Assembly: GCA_021234155.1 (NCBI GenBank)
Contig: JAJEKV010000008.1
Coordinates: forward strand, 3,051,008-3,115,007
Length of the DNA stretch: 64,000 bases
Direction: 5' to 3'
Source: Isoetes taiwanensis
Lineage: Eukaryota > Streptophyta > Lycopodiopsida > Isoetales > Isoetaceae
In this document: piece by piece, positions 45,456-57,089 of the stretch
How the letters are laid out: each line of letters begins with the position of its first letter
How positions within the stretch are numbered: the first letter of the stretch is position 1
Position numbers and translations under genes: made by a program
Notes under the pieces: generated by a model
Seen by the model: only the letters and a program-made list of their open reading frames with translations
Database searches by the model: none
What the model was told of the DNA's origin: nothing

Positions 45456-47144
45456 ACCGATAGAGCAAAGTAAACTCACCTCAATCTCAGATTCTCAAGA
45501 ATCTGTTCGGCAAGCATCCTTGTCTAAACCTTGACATTCACGTCTCACGCCCGCTTGGTCTCCCTCGCCCTCGCCGTCTTTTTCGCTTCCATTTGTCTTC
45601 CTCCCTTGAAATGCTCATGAAGCGAGATCCGTGTATGACCGAATGGTTTCAACCATGTCCTTATTTCCAACCACGGATATAGGTTTCATTCCAAACAAAG
45701 ATAGCCCCCGAGAGAAGGCCATTCATGTACCACTCGCATACAATTTGATCTTCCTCGACCAAGGCTGGTTATGAAGTACTTGATAACTCTTGGGCGGATA
45801 GGAATTCTATGTATAGGACTGTCATCGCACCATCTTTGCTGACCTTGTCCATCGATGGAACATCCTCCATAAATCTGCCCCCTTCCGGGTTCCATCGCTC
45901 TTGAGAGATCATGAACCCGTCGAGATAATGATGCTCGCTAGACCACCACTTATCCGAGGTCCTGGCCGATCTTGAAATCAAAACCAAAACTATGTTGGCA
46001 AAGCTTGGTGCCTTCGCAAGCCAAGTCTACACTCATGATCAAGTTCGTATATGGAGTACATGATCTTGTTGGTGAAGTTAATATCATTTGCCCATTGGGA
46101 GACAAAGCGGTTGTCCGATTGCCCGGCATGCAAAAGACAAGGAAACCGAAAGTATCCAGTCGGTCATGTCGGACACGTCTTGTACCACTTGCTCCATGTC
46201 GGCTTTGTCATAAAAAGGGTGGGGTCTTGATCATATTGATGACAAATAGTGCCACGGGTCCAGTGCAGTTCGGACCACCAAATCCCTTGTGTCCCAAAGT
46301 TACGTAAATGGGGAGCTATCGTCGGCCTTAAATGGGACCACCCTCAATCCAAGCTTCCTCTCTTCGTAATTGCCATAGCACGTTCGAGGGAAAGGAAGGG
46401 TTTTGACGTTACGCTTCAGCTTGGTGTTGATGTAGGGTTGACATAGGCGGTTCAATTCCTTCATGTCTTCCTCATCAAGGGCAGCCTTTTCCTTGTAATA
46501 ATCAAAGTCATGGTATTCATTAGATGCAACATTACGTAACTCCGTGATGCCTTCTTCTAACGACGCCGCCGCTTTAGGATCGTGGGCATAATCCTTTGCG
46601 GCCCCGTGCATTTTAGAACTCCTAGTCTTCCTTAGCGGGGATTGTTCCATCCAAGATTACGCCTTTGTGTCAAGCGTTTCTTTGTCCGTGAGGCCCTCGT
46701 ATCCTCTTCATGAACCGCTTGTCAAACAACTTGGGGTCCGCCGGATGGAAATTCTCCATTGCCGTCCTTGACTTGCCTCTTGTCCATTGAGCCCATATCT
46801 CAGTCCATTTCTCCCGCACCGCCTCGGTGCTAAGAATGAGGTCATATTGGTCCGAGAGAGACTCCCGCCTTTCCTTGGTGTTCTCTTCTTCTTCTCCTCT
46901 TCATCCTCTCCCTCATCATCATCTTCCGGCCCTCCAGCCAGAACATATCTGCATAGTTTCTCAAAGGTCTTCCACTTATCAGGGAGCCTGTTTCCTTTAG
47001 GACACCGAGGACAACCCAATGCTTTCCATTGTTGCCTAGCGTGTATGATCCGTCGGGATAAAGGGCTGCATGCGATCAATGTACCAATGTCGAGCATGAT
47101 AGTATCTACAAACACCCCTTCTTTTTTTTACTTATCACGGGTTT

Positions 47145-47400
47145 TTCGGCTCGCGAGTCGAAAGCTCTGAGATCCTTTGATTTTCGTTATTTACCGGCTT
47201 TTCGACTCGCGGTCGAAACCCCCCGATGATAATCGGGAAAACGTCAAGATGGTAGGGCTTTTCGACTCGCGAAATGAAAGTCCCTTGAATGTCTAATTTT
47301 CTTTTACTTCTACGGGTTTTTCGACTCGCTGAAAGTGAAAGCTCGCGATCCTTTGATTTTACGTGTTACCTGGCTTTCTCGACTTCGCGAAGTCGAAACC
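47145..47400. repeat. Five degenerate palindromes inside predicted intron 2
   Basis: Left arms TTTTTCGGCTCG, CTTTTCGACTCG, CTTTTCGACTCG, TTTTTCGACTCG and TTTCTCGACTTCG at about 47147, 47200, 47258, 47318 and 47376, each followed by a full or damaged right arm. Spacing is 50-60 bp, with blocks such as GATCCTTTGATTTT and CCCGATGATAATCGG shared between alternate units. Confidence 0.85.
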
Positions 47401-49094
47401 CGATGATAATCGGCAAATGTTGGGATTGAGAGTTATTTACCTTTACGTAGCTCGCTTTTCGCTGCTATTGTGTTACGGCGTTGGCTAATGCCGGCCCGTT
47501 CGGTTCTTTGGCGTCTCCGTAGAAAGAACTCAGACTCTCGCTTGGCATATCTATCCTTGATCCTTTATGCACCTCCTTCTCCGTACGCAATACTTGCGCC
47601 GCCCTAACTGAATGCTGACCGTCTACAACCCAGAACCGGATGTCCTTTCCCTTCAGATCTTCCTCAGACTTCCAGCTGAACAACTCACCGGTCGATCTGC
47701 TAAAAGGTATGACATCCGCAGGCATTGGATCTGCAACAGGATGTCGCACCATCAGGTTCAGAATCTCCGGCATGTGTCTTTGGATTAAATTCCACAATGG
47801 TTGAACAAGACGGCATCTCCCGTGCAAACCTTCAGCCGTCTAATGTCCAGCAGCAGCTTGTGTGATATTCCCAACGGATAATACTGAGCCAGCCGCTCCA
47901 TTTTCTGTGCCCCTCTCTGTGAAATCCTGATCTGATCATCTGGATCCATTAATTGGGAGTCGACCATATCTTCGTCTCCTTCGTCATCTGATTCCTCCCG
48001 TGTGGTGTCATCATCCCCATCTTTGTTTTTTGGTGGACTTTTTTGTGTATGAACCACAACTTCATTCCCCACTGTAGAGTGTTGTAGAGTCTTCAGCACA
48101 GTAGAAGTGAAGCTCCCCGTATTGAACAGTTTTTCCCTGACTCTGGAAATCTCCATACCAAGCTCCCTGGATGTTAGGGTTCCGGCCTCCTTCATCCCTT
48201 CCAGATCCTTCCACCCAAGGTTCTGACAATTTAAAGGCGCCGGCCTTTTTTCGGTGCCCTTAGCCTTGCTCATGGAAGAGTGAGAATAATTTGAAACTGC
48301 TAATTTTTTGGTGTGATAGAACTTACTCTTCTGGCAGTCCTCGACATGTAGTGTTAAATGCTTTGAATCTGGCGCAGAGACGGAGAGCACAACACCGATT
48401 TTCTTGTACTTGTCTCCGGAGCTCTTCTTGTCCCTTTGGTGTAGAAACAGATCTTTCTCCTTCCCACTTGTCGATACCTCGACATACCACCAAGAATCTG
48501 CTGCTGTTTCAAGAAGCTCTGTCTCCAGTCCCTCGATGACGAAGAATGGAGTTCGGCCAGTGATCACCAGTGAGTCCGAGGTGAATGCTGCAAGAAGAAA
48601 GGATGGATCAGTTAAGGTATTCCGACAAAAGAAAACCTGGGGTGTTTGTCTTCTTCTTCTTCTTCATTTGGTAGAAGCATCCCCTCCGGCGCCTCGCTTC
48701 TTGGACGGAGTCATGTCTGTATGCCCTCTCATCCTCTTCGGACCCCTCTGTAAATTAAGTCTCCTCCGCGCGTTGTGAGTTTTAGGACTGCATGTAAAAA
48801 AGATCGGGCGTGTTCTTTAATTTGAAGTTAAGGACATGCAATCATTTATGAAAAGAAGCGGGCTAAGGGTACAGCACGGTCGGCTTTAGCCCGCCCAAAC
48901 ACTATTTCGAAATTTAATCACATCAAGGGACTAAGTGAGCGGAGCGTAGTTTATCTTCCCTGCGGCATTGGGGACCTCGAGTTCGGAGGGGAGCATCGAC
49001 TGTTAGCGACTTCCGGAATGGGCGCTGACGCGGTAAGCTGCTAACAGCGCCTTGCATATGTGTTTTTCCTGACCGCGCGTCCTATTGCAAGCAG

Positions 49095-49318
49095 TTGATT
49101 TGATCGATGAGCACGGAGCTAAGGTAGGAAGCGGAGAGGAGCTGCCAGACACGGGAACTCTACACTGCGGCGCCATGGAACGGGGATACGCGAGAATCGC
49201 AGTGATACAAGTATTAGATGCGAATACACTCTTGAAGAGACCGACAGAAGAAGCAAAGACTCTAGGTGAGGTCTGCGGATCCGTGATACAGTGGCCCAAG
49301 GAATTACTGCGTGAAGAG
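49095..49318 (+). pseudogene. DUF8039-like exon
   Basis: An open segment bordered by AG (49093-49094) and a consensus donor GTGAGT (49319). It encodes ETL/KTL-type residues of the transposase-associated DUF8039 pattern: LIDEHGAKVGSGEELPDTG, IAVIQVLDANTLLKRPTEEA, KTLGEVCGSVIQWPKELL (compare the TIGEA...WP signature of the family). These domains accompany plant transposon proteins, including En/Spm-type and Ulp1-bearing ones. It may be an upstream exon of the transposase gene, with the palindrome array in the intervening intron. The link is inferred from strand and splice sites only. Confidence 0.5.
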
Positions 49319-49618
49319 GTGAGTTTCAGAGATGCCTATGTTATTTCGCTTGTAGAACATGCCGTATGTGTTTAAATAATGGAACTGCTGATAAGCTCGA
49401 CGGATTCATCGTTTCCTTGTCCAGCATTTTTCAGCTTCGAGAGATGATTTACTCTCTGGGTTGAGAGATGCTCGGCAAGGAAACAATGGATCGGGGGTAA
49501 AGAACGAGCCCGTTTTAGGTGTGTTTTTCATGGACTGTTTACTTGGAATGTTGTACATAGATCGGGCTAGGACTAAGGCCCGGAGATGCGGTTCAAATGC
49601 ATCCTCTTGTAGTTAGTC

Positions 49619-50993
49619 GGAGGGGCCTCCACTTCCGTCCGAACCACTCCTCTTCGCAATATTCGAGGAAGATGGTTCAAGGAGAGTGGCTCGCATGTGC
49701 TAGAGGCACTTGGGACTAAAAGCAGGAGAATAGAAAGTGCAAGACTTGTAGAGAATGCAAGCCTTGGCTTCCTCTGCGTGGTTTCCCATTGGTTAGTTGT
49801 AGAGGCCTCCACCCGGTCAGAGCCCCTCCCCTTCGCAATACTCGACGAAGATGGTTCAAGGAGAGTGACTCGACGGGTCGAGGCCACGCTACCATACAGT
49901 GAGAATTGGTCTGGCTAAGGGTTTTCTCGACTTTGGCGAAGTCGAGAATGCGATCGTTAGTGCTTGTCTACATTTCGACTACGCAAGTCGAGAATGCCTG
50001 GCCATCCGTAACTCCGGTTAGTACACACGGAGTCGTTTGGTTACAGGCATTCCCGACTTCGCGAGGCGAGAATGCGGAAAGAAGCTCTATGGTTTCCATG
50101 CGATAGAGTTGGTTTAGTGTCTATATTTCGACTCGCAAGTCGAGAATGCCTTAGCCATCGAACTCCTCGGATGGTACACATGGAGTGCGGTTGTTAAAGG
50201 CATTCAGGCTTTCGTGAGCCGAGAATGCATACAGCAAGCCTGTGGTTTCCCCGTGGGTTGCTAAAGAGTTGGCCCGGCAGAAATAAAACAACTTCCCTTC
50301 GCAGAATGTCAGAGGAAGATAGAAGGAGAGTTGTTAAGACCGCCGTCAGCCAGCTCTAGAGTAGACCGGCGACTGGCGCTTTCTCGACTCCGAAGTCGAG
50401 AAAGCTGCCACCCTTCAGTGGTTAGTCGCCGAGGCCTCCACCCAATCGAGCCCATCCCCTTCGCAATATTCGGCTAAGATGGTTGAAGGAGGCGGTCTTT
50501 GATTGGGTAGAGGCCATCGACACTCCACGTGAGAATTGGGTTGCTAAGAGTTGGCTGCAGATGCTGAAAACCACTTCCTTCGCAATGTCCGAGGAAGATA
50601 GAAGGAGAGTGGTTAAGATCGTCATAGCCAGCTCTAGAGTGCACTAGAGCCGGCGCTTTCGGTACTCACGAAGTCGAGAAAGTGGCCAAAGAATCCTCGC
50701 GGAAGAAGCCGCCCAGGCCTCCACCCAGCCGGAGCCACCCTCTTCGCAATATTCGGCGAGCATGGTTCGAAGGAGAGTGGCTCGATCGGTGGGAGGCACC
50801 GCGATCGCACAAAGAGCCATTGGTGGTATCATTACTCACGAGTCGAAGGCCGCAGCAGGTTCTAAAGAATGTGAAGACATTGGGTAGTCAGGTAATCTCG
50901 GATCGCGAGTCGAGAATCTCAACCGCCAACAAAGAGTGTACACTCCTCTTCTCGCCATGAAAGTCGGAAGTTCTCGACTGAAGTCCGAGAAGA
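49619..50993. repeat. Mixed array of palindromes and larger hairpins
   Basis: Ten palindromes of the CTCGACTCG family (about 49922, 49971, 50047, 50123, 50199, 50378, 50653, 50825, 50894, 50971) alternate with four ~85-95-bp hairpins (49619-49711, 49801-49886, 50428-50515, 50711-50803). The hairpins have arms GGCCTCCACCC.../...GGTGGAGGCC and a core CCTTCGCAATATTCG...GAAG. Arms of individual copies differ from each other but remain mutually complementary. No coding sequence is supported in this stretch. Confidence 0.85.
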
Positions 50994-51465
50994 AGGCCTG
51001 CACTTCCCCGGATCGCTACGGGTGTTGAAGTATTCCCAACTCGCCACTCCCTTCTACATGTCTCCCGCAGCGGGATTTGTCGTGAGTTAGAAATGGAGAT
51101 TACGTGAAGCAATTCCTATTCTTAGTTCTTTGCTGGGAGAAAGACATTCCTAGTTATGTTACGTTAATGCTCGCAATATCTTAGTTCCTAACACCGCCTC
51201 TCGATGATTTCTATCTCGGTTGCTTGCTACTACTCTAACCACTATTCTCACTTGTGCCTCGTATAATGTATTCAATTCAACCACAAGCAAGAAAAAGATA
51301 ACAAAAACAAAAAACAATACAAAGGGAAAAACAGATAGCAATTGAGATTAGTGAGATCAATGAGAAAACAGAGAACAAAGTGGAGAAGAGTACAGAGAAC
51401 AAGTGGAGAACAAAGACAGAGAAATGAGATTAAAAAGGGTATGATATTACAAAAACATACCGGAA

Positions 51466-51594
51466 GATTTTTGTCGGATGAGGAGGAGGCTTCCGAGTTC
51501 GCTTCCATGTGGGTATAGTCGTTGGCAAAGCGTGAATAAGGATTTCTCGGGCCAGAATTGTATCGGGGATCAATAAGAGCCTCTAACAATGTAA
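51466..51594 (-). other. Candidate upstream exon of the minus-strand gene
   Basis: Between an acceptor-like GTTAGAG and a donor GTATGT, the minus strand is open for 42 codons (LIDPRYNSGPRNPYSRFAND, then EANSEASSSSDKNLP). It reads like real protein but matches no known domain, and its link to the gene starting at 48714 is a guess. Confidence 0.25.
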
Positions 51595-52329
51595 TATAAG
51601 TAAAATGCACTAAAGGACTTACAGAAAACTAAAAGCAAAGACTAAAAAGGGCCTCACTTTCTTCTCAAAGCAGAACGCCCGCTCGAACAATGAATCGCTC
51701 GAGAACTTCTACTGTTCGCCCCGATCCGACCGACTCAAGTCATAAGATGGCCTTGGAATCGCTTCGGTTCGACCGATCGCTGATCGACGCAGAAAGGCCC
51801 TAAGGAAACAGGGAGGATGAGTGATCGAGAAAGAAAAGGGGAGGAAGAATGGTCGGGGGAGAGGAAGAGGGTGCGGTTAACTGGCCGCACCCTCGAACCT
51901 AAGAAAAGTGCAATAATAAAACCATTGTCACGTGTGGGCCATGCCCTCCATGACGTGTAAAAGGGGGATTGTTTCGACATGGCCACGGTTTTCAGCCCTC
52001 AAGAGCGCCACGTGGACATGACAAGATATGGAAGGGTAGGTTATATGTTTATATATGTTATCTTATGTATTTAATAAGGTTTCAATGGTTGAATAGTTTC
52101 AATGGTTATATATGTTCACAATGTTTACATATGGTTTAGAATGAGTGTGGTTGTATGCTTTAATATGGTTATATGATTTTAGTTAATATGGTTGTATGAT
52201 TTTAGTTAATATGGTTGTATGATATAATATGATTATATTTAATATGTTTGTATGGTTTTATATGGTTCATATGGTCATATTTGTGGTGTTTGGGGCTATA
52301 TGGTTTTAATGTGAGATTTTTCATTCGGG

Positions 52330-55256
52330 GAACATGTGAGATGAGTAAAATGGAGCAGGGGAAGTCCAAAGGAGGCCATTGCCCTAGGCTCCAATGGAGG
52401 AAGATGGGTTGCCTTTTTGTTGCACCCTTGCAAACTGCATCGGTATTTGCAGAGGGTATAATAACCTGCAGCTTGATCCATTTGATAGTGTGAATGATGA
52501 GAGGTTGGGAGATGAACATCTTGGAGTTGGCATTGTGAAGCTTCTTATCGAAGTTGATACAATCATGTCCTGTGGAAGCTCTAGTGATTGCATTGTGTGC
52601 TCGTGGCTCTTTGGAGTCCCAAGCTCGAGTTTGAGATGGCCAATTAGATATATTACACACAAGAATGGTGATACTCTAGATTGCCCCATGAACTACACAC
52701 CCCAAGGCCCACCCAAGGCCATGTGGAAGATTTGGTGGTCGATGAGCATCCTTTGATCACAAGGAAGAGACGCTATGTCTTTCATAAAAGGCAGCCAAAG
52801 GTGCCCAAGAGGCCTAGAAGTGACAAATATTTAGAAAGGATGGAAAGTATGGCACCAACCAAAGAAAACAGGAGGCAATTAGGGGACAAGAGTGTTGCAA
52901 CCTAGATTGCACAAAGTCATGCATACAATGTGGATGACCTCAAATGAGATAAGGTCCCAATACATTGGATGACTTCAAAAAGATAGGATTAATTTCAATT
53001 ACTCCTTGTGTAGGAATTCCAGCTATGATGAAAACACAGACGGCTACTACTATATCAATTGAGGGGCATGAAGGTATGTATGAGAGCATTGAGATGGATT
53101 CTTGGGGTGAGCAAGTCTTCATTTTACAGATACTGGGAGCAGGTTAGAAAAGGGCACACTTTGTTCCAACATGGTAATGCACTCACTTTGAAAACTAGAG
53201 CAAATACTCTAAAGGCCATTGCAGTCTTCGAGAGCTTTGTGAGATACATGTCTCAATCTATGCCTCACAAGTCGAAGGTGAACGAAAGCGGTGTGTGCGA
53301 GTGGTGCAAAGAGTGTTGCCACAACACTATATCCAGAAGGAGTGCCTTAAGGAGGTCAACTCCATCCTAGAAACTACTGGAGGTAGGCCTCTTTCTCAAT
53401 CACATTTCAGTAAGTTATGGAGCACTCACTTCTCGGACGTGAGTGTCCTACAACACATGCCATTCTCAAAGTGCAACACTTGCATTCAACTCAAGGATAC
53501 ACTTGCATCAACTGCAATAGAGAAAGAAAGAATGGCAATTAGGGAGCAATTTGCAGATCACCAAAGGGACCAAATATCATGTAGACGGTTGTATTGGCGG
53601 TGGAGAACATTTTTCGAGATGCACCGGTAGGACAAATTTTTGTGTATAATTCATGATAAGATGGACCAACACAAGACTTTCTTGCCAAAGCTAGATCCTT
53701 TACCCAAGCGTTGTCAAAACGCTTTTTGGATGAAAGTAAGTCGGCGGGTGTATTAACACATGGTCATGGAACTGGAACATATGGTCATTTTGTGCTTGAT
53801 CTATGGAGAGATGATCCAAACTTCCATGTGAGCTCTATTTTCAAGTGCCCGAGAACACTAGAGAAAGGATCGATAGAAGGGAGGAGGTATTCCCCTCAAA
53901 GACCCATTTTGAGGCTTTGATGGATGATCAACCGCTTTGTTACCAAAAGATAAAAAGCTCACATCCAAGGTGTCTAGTGAATCAAGGAGGACTTGGGATG
54001 ATTTCCCCTTACTTGAGAAATCACTTTGCACGAGGAGCTATGTGTTGAGTTGGACAACTGTTGGAAAAACAAGAATAGATGGATGTTTGGGGCAATGTCA
54101 TACTTGGCAGCAGTGGGAGTATTCAAAGTTGTGAAAGTGGGATTCATGATGGTTGGGCATACGCATGATGATATAGATGGATTCTTTGGAACTTTCTCCA
54201 CCAAGCTCAAGAGAGAAAACGTGACCACTCTCCCTGAACTAATGGATGTGTTTGAGAGCTGCATTGACCCCAACCCAATGGCTTTCTTGATGGATGAGGT
54301 TGCAGATTGGAAATCATTTGTAGAAGGATACTTGCTAGATGGTAAGGACAGGTTGATGGGACACACAAAGCCACTTGGGTTCAAGTTTTGGGTTAGGGAT
54401 GGAATACCAATCATACAATATAAGTGGAGACCAGGTGACAAGTTGTGGATGCCCTGTACAAGGTATCGAGTTGTGGCAAAGGGGTGCTGCTGGTGAAGTT
54501 CTCATTCCTAAAGGGCAACCAAAACCACTACCTCCCTTCAAGACAGTCAAAGACTCTAGCCAACTGGTGAAGGGCATCAAGGATTACATAACACACTGGG
54601 ATGATGTTCGAAATGGAAAGCACACCTCCACTCTTAAGAAAAATCAAATGGACTCCCTAATCAAGTACTGGGAGAAAGTTGTGACATGCTTGGAAACTGA
54701 ACAGCCATGTGGGAGGGAGCTAAGAGACGGGTTCTTGCCAGAGTCAAGATGGGAGGGTTCTCAAGGTGCAAGCACGTCTAAGAATGCTCACTTGGGTCCC
54801 AACAAGGGTTCCAAGTGGTTTGTGGGAAGTAAGGCCTCAAAGCCGAAGTGGTTTGATCTTCCTGAGTGGGATCCCTTTGAGGACATCAAGGAAGGATACT
54901 TTGTGCTAGTAAGGCCTGATGATGAGGACTGTCCAATATGGTTAGGGGTGGCACTCTCTGATGTAACCACCACTATGCCTGATGGAGAGGAGTTGCGTCC
55001 TGGATTCCAAATTCAATATTGGGAGCCCATTGGGAGACACAAGAAGGGCAACTTGAAGGAGCAATACACTGACTGTTGGGAGAAGAAGTGGAGGGCAAAT
55101 TATGCTGACCCTCAAAGGAGGGAATTGGTGGAGTGTGTGGTATGGTCATATCCAAGTTCTCACGTTGCAAAGGACAACACACACAAGATCCCAAGAAGGG
55201 AGATGGACAAGGCCATGAGCAACCTCCATGCTATATCATTGTATGAGGGCACATAA
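52330..55256 (+). pseudogene. DUF7869-type transposase gene
   Basis: Successive plus-strand frames (52394-52756, 52681-52905, 53295-53630, 53640-53740, 53711-53920, 54026-54496, 54375-55256) follow the DUF7869 family: a cysteine pair FSKCNTCIQLKDTLAST; IIHDKMDQHKTFLPKL; THGHGTGTYGHFVLDLW; VELDNCWKNKNRWMFGA; VGFMMVGHTHDDIDGFFGTF; KPLGFKFWVRDG; and a C-terminal YFVLVRPDD...CPIWLGVAL / IQYWEPIGRHKKGNL domain. The conserved Asp residues (HDKMD, LDNC, HDDID) suggest an RNase H-like DDE nuclease. The call as transposase is from family knowledge and from its place ~170 bp inside the right TIR. At least six frame changes break it. The last frame (294 codons with stop) is intact. Confidence 0.75.
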
Positions 55257-55427
55257 TATTGAGAAGTTTGAAAACTATCTCAACTAGTGGTTTGTAAAAT
55301 TTATGAGGAAAACAAGTAACCCAATTCTATGTGTGTCATGTGTAATTCTATTCAAGCAATCAATTCAGAAATTTCTTTTATGGTGTGTGAGTCCCATTTT
55401 CAGTCCGAGTCCCAAAATTCAAGATTT

Positions 55428-55452
55428 GTCCCACTTTAATTAAATACGACTT
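55428..55452 (-). repeat. Right terminal inverted repeat
   Basis: 25 bp, exact reverse complement of 43220-43244, followed by ATTG. The preceding 40 bp (CCCATTTTCAGTCCGAGTCC...) are shared with the terminus at 11,425-11,489 but not with the left end. Confidence 0.92.
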
Positions 55453-56466
55453 ATTGCTAAGAAATAGAACAAACAAACTTGTTCAAAACACATGGACTGT
55501 AGACTAAGAATGATCTTTATATTCTGAGATTAGCATAGGGTTTAGTTGAGTAAGCTAGAATTAATTGCTGAAGATGAAGAAAAGTCATGCACCCTCTAAC
55601 AAGGACAGAGCTCGACATGGCCAAAAGATATATAACATCATGCACGATGAGAGGAACAATGGTAGCATAAGTTCATCTCTCTTTAGAAATCAATCTATGG
55701 TTTAGCTTAATATTTAGTTTGGCTCCAGTTTCTCCTTCTTATACCTGCCTTATGCTTCTGCCATGTTCAATGATGTTAAACGAGATGGGAACCAATTCTT
55801 TTAAGCAATGCTGCTTTGCCTGATCCTAGCCAAATTGCCATGCTTCAGGCACTAAAAACTAAGGCAAGGATAAAGTTTTGGATTGCCAAGAATGACGGGT
55901 TGCTAGATTTTATGAGACAATATGCATCGGTCGTATTGTTTTTCTGCCCATTGTTTTTCTTTGTTCTATTCTTGCCATATCCAATAGTCATTTTTCAAGT
56001 TGTAATAGACTAATAGCTTTGTATATCTAGCTTTCACAAAAATATAGCATTTAATTGGGGCATATAAACAATATGACTGGGATTGGTTCCTTGGCTATAA
56101 TTTTTAGACAAGACAAACTTCTAGCTGAATTGAAAAAATATAGGCAGACATAAATATCTGCCTGCGAGTGCTTTTGCTTGTATGCTGGAATCAGATGTAT
56201 CTGTAGGAAATGCCATTATTAACGTGTTCATCATTGTCCATAGAGCAATTCCCTTTACCAAGCATAAAGGGAATACCACTGAGCTAAAGTGAAAATCAAG
56301 ACCATCTACAACAACTCTTGCAGATACGATATTAGAATTTAGTTTGTTGTATGCTTACTTGCCTCTGGGCTGAAAGAGCACAATCAAGGGCAATAGATTC
56401 TTGTGCATTCATGGAACACCAACAAATATAGACTTAGCATTCAGCTAGGTAACTTTACAATGAATT
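55453..56466. other. No gene recognised
   Basis: AT-rich spacer between the DNA transposon and the Penelope-like element. An ORF at 55,816-56,013 has a hydrophobic end but no family signal. Confidence 0.45.
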
Positions 56467-56531
56467 CTTCTATATCAATAACCAAATGGTTAACTTTGCA
56501 ATCAATCTTCTATATCAATAACCAAATGGTT
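56467..56531. repeat. 25-bp direct repeat, two copies
   Basis: CTTCTATATCAATAACCAAA plus TGGTT occurs at 56467-56491 and 56507-56531, 40 bp apart, immediately before the GT tract. Confidence 0.85.
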
Positions 56532-56566
56532 GTAGGCATTGTCTGGCTCAGGTTTTTCTTGACATA

Positions 56567-56691
<125 letters not shown>

Positions 56692-57089
56692 TTTATAATA
56701 ATGATCTGCATATTCCATGTTTTGGGAGAAGCAATTATATTGGAAAGGGCAGTCCGCTTGCGGTTGTAATAACCAAATTAGGCGATTGCTCAAAATAATG
56801 TTTAAACATAATAAGGTCTCTTCTTTAGTACTTGGGTTCTTTTTGGAAAGAAAATGAAAACTAACTTAAGTTATTAAGTATAGACATGGCCAAGTAGTTG
56901 GTATAAACATGAATATTATTCAGTCTCTCCATTCATAAAATTTAATGGATAAAATATGTCGCCGTAATAATTTATGGCCTAAGTTAGGGTTTAGACCAAG
57001 AAAGTAAAGCCAAGCCTCGATCCTTAATTGGGCTGGGCAGACCTCGTAAGACCCAAATATTGTGTAGGATTCTGGTAGACAGCTGACCC

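Larger units (their letters stand above)
44489..48714 (-). pseudogene. Transposon gene with DGQH (ParB-like) motif and C-terminal FCP1-like HAD phosphatase domain
   Basis: Proposed exons: 48714-48637 (weak), 48587-47441, 47105-45480, 45338-44489 (TGA). Exon 2 holds IPFSRSTGELFSWK and WVVDGQHSVRAAQ, recalling the ParB/sulfiredoxin/DGQHR superfamily core, after an acidic stretch. Exon 3 holds unassigned sequence (EAVREKWTEIWAQWTRGKSR, EWYMNGLLSGAIFVWNETYI); a VALFVIN...TPPF stretch and a later FLVFCMPG faintly recall a methyltransferase, not secure. Exon 4 has an acidic linker, then LVIFDVNGVL (HAD motif I, first Asp kept, second Asn as in many plant FCP1-like proteins), FEVGIWSCMAKKNI, TPIIDDSAYK and KNTIIAKPYRP, ending MDDKYFGEQEE. 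Introns 2 (47440-47106) and 3 (45479-45339) have good GT-AG borders and contain the palindromes. Frame breaks near 47,805, 46,870, 46,200, 44,880 and stops show decay. One gene or two is undecided. Confidence 0.6.
43220..55452. mobile_element. 12.2-kb DNA transposon with DUF7869-type transposase, ParB-like/FCP1-like gene and palindrome arrays
   Basis: Terminal inverted repeats of 25 bp match perfectly (43220-43244 and 55428-55452; outermost bases AAGTCGTATTTAATTAAAGT) and are flanked on both sides by ATTG, a likely 4-bp target duplication. Inside lie a minus-strand multi-exon gene (48714-44489), a DUF8039-like exon (49095-49318), a plus-strand transposase gene (about 52,330-55,256, ending ~170 bp before the right TIR), and about 20 palindromes plus four larger hairpins. 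A related terminus occurs at 11,425-11,489. Coding frames are broken, so this copy is probably inactive, but the perfect TIRs suggest the insertion is not very old. Confidence 0.8.

Noticed and set aside
45480-46320. DNA methyltransferase domain in exon 3 of the minus-strand transposon gene
   Set aside because: A TPPF-like motif and a FLVFC strand recall such enzymes, and ParB-methyltransferase fusions exist in bacteria. However, the frame is broken, the motif is not DPPY, and no SAM-binding motif was found. Left as a remark only.
49573-49887. 104-codon minus-strand ORF with a hydrophobic segment resembling a signal peptide
   Set aside because: It spans two of the large hairpins; composition follows the repeat and it has no homologue I recognise.
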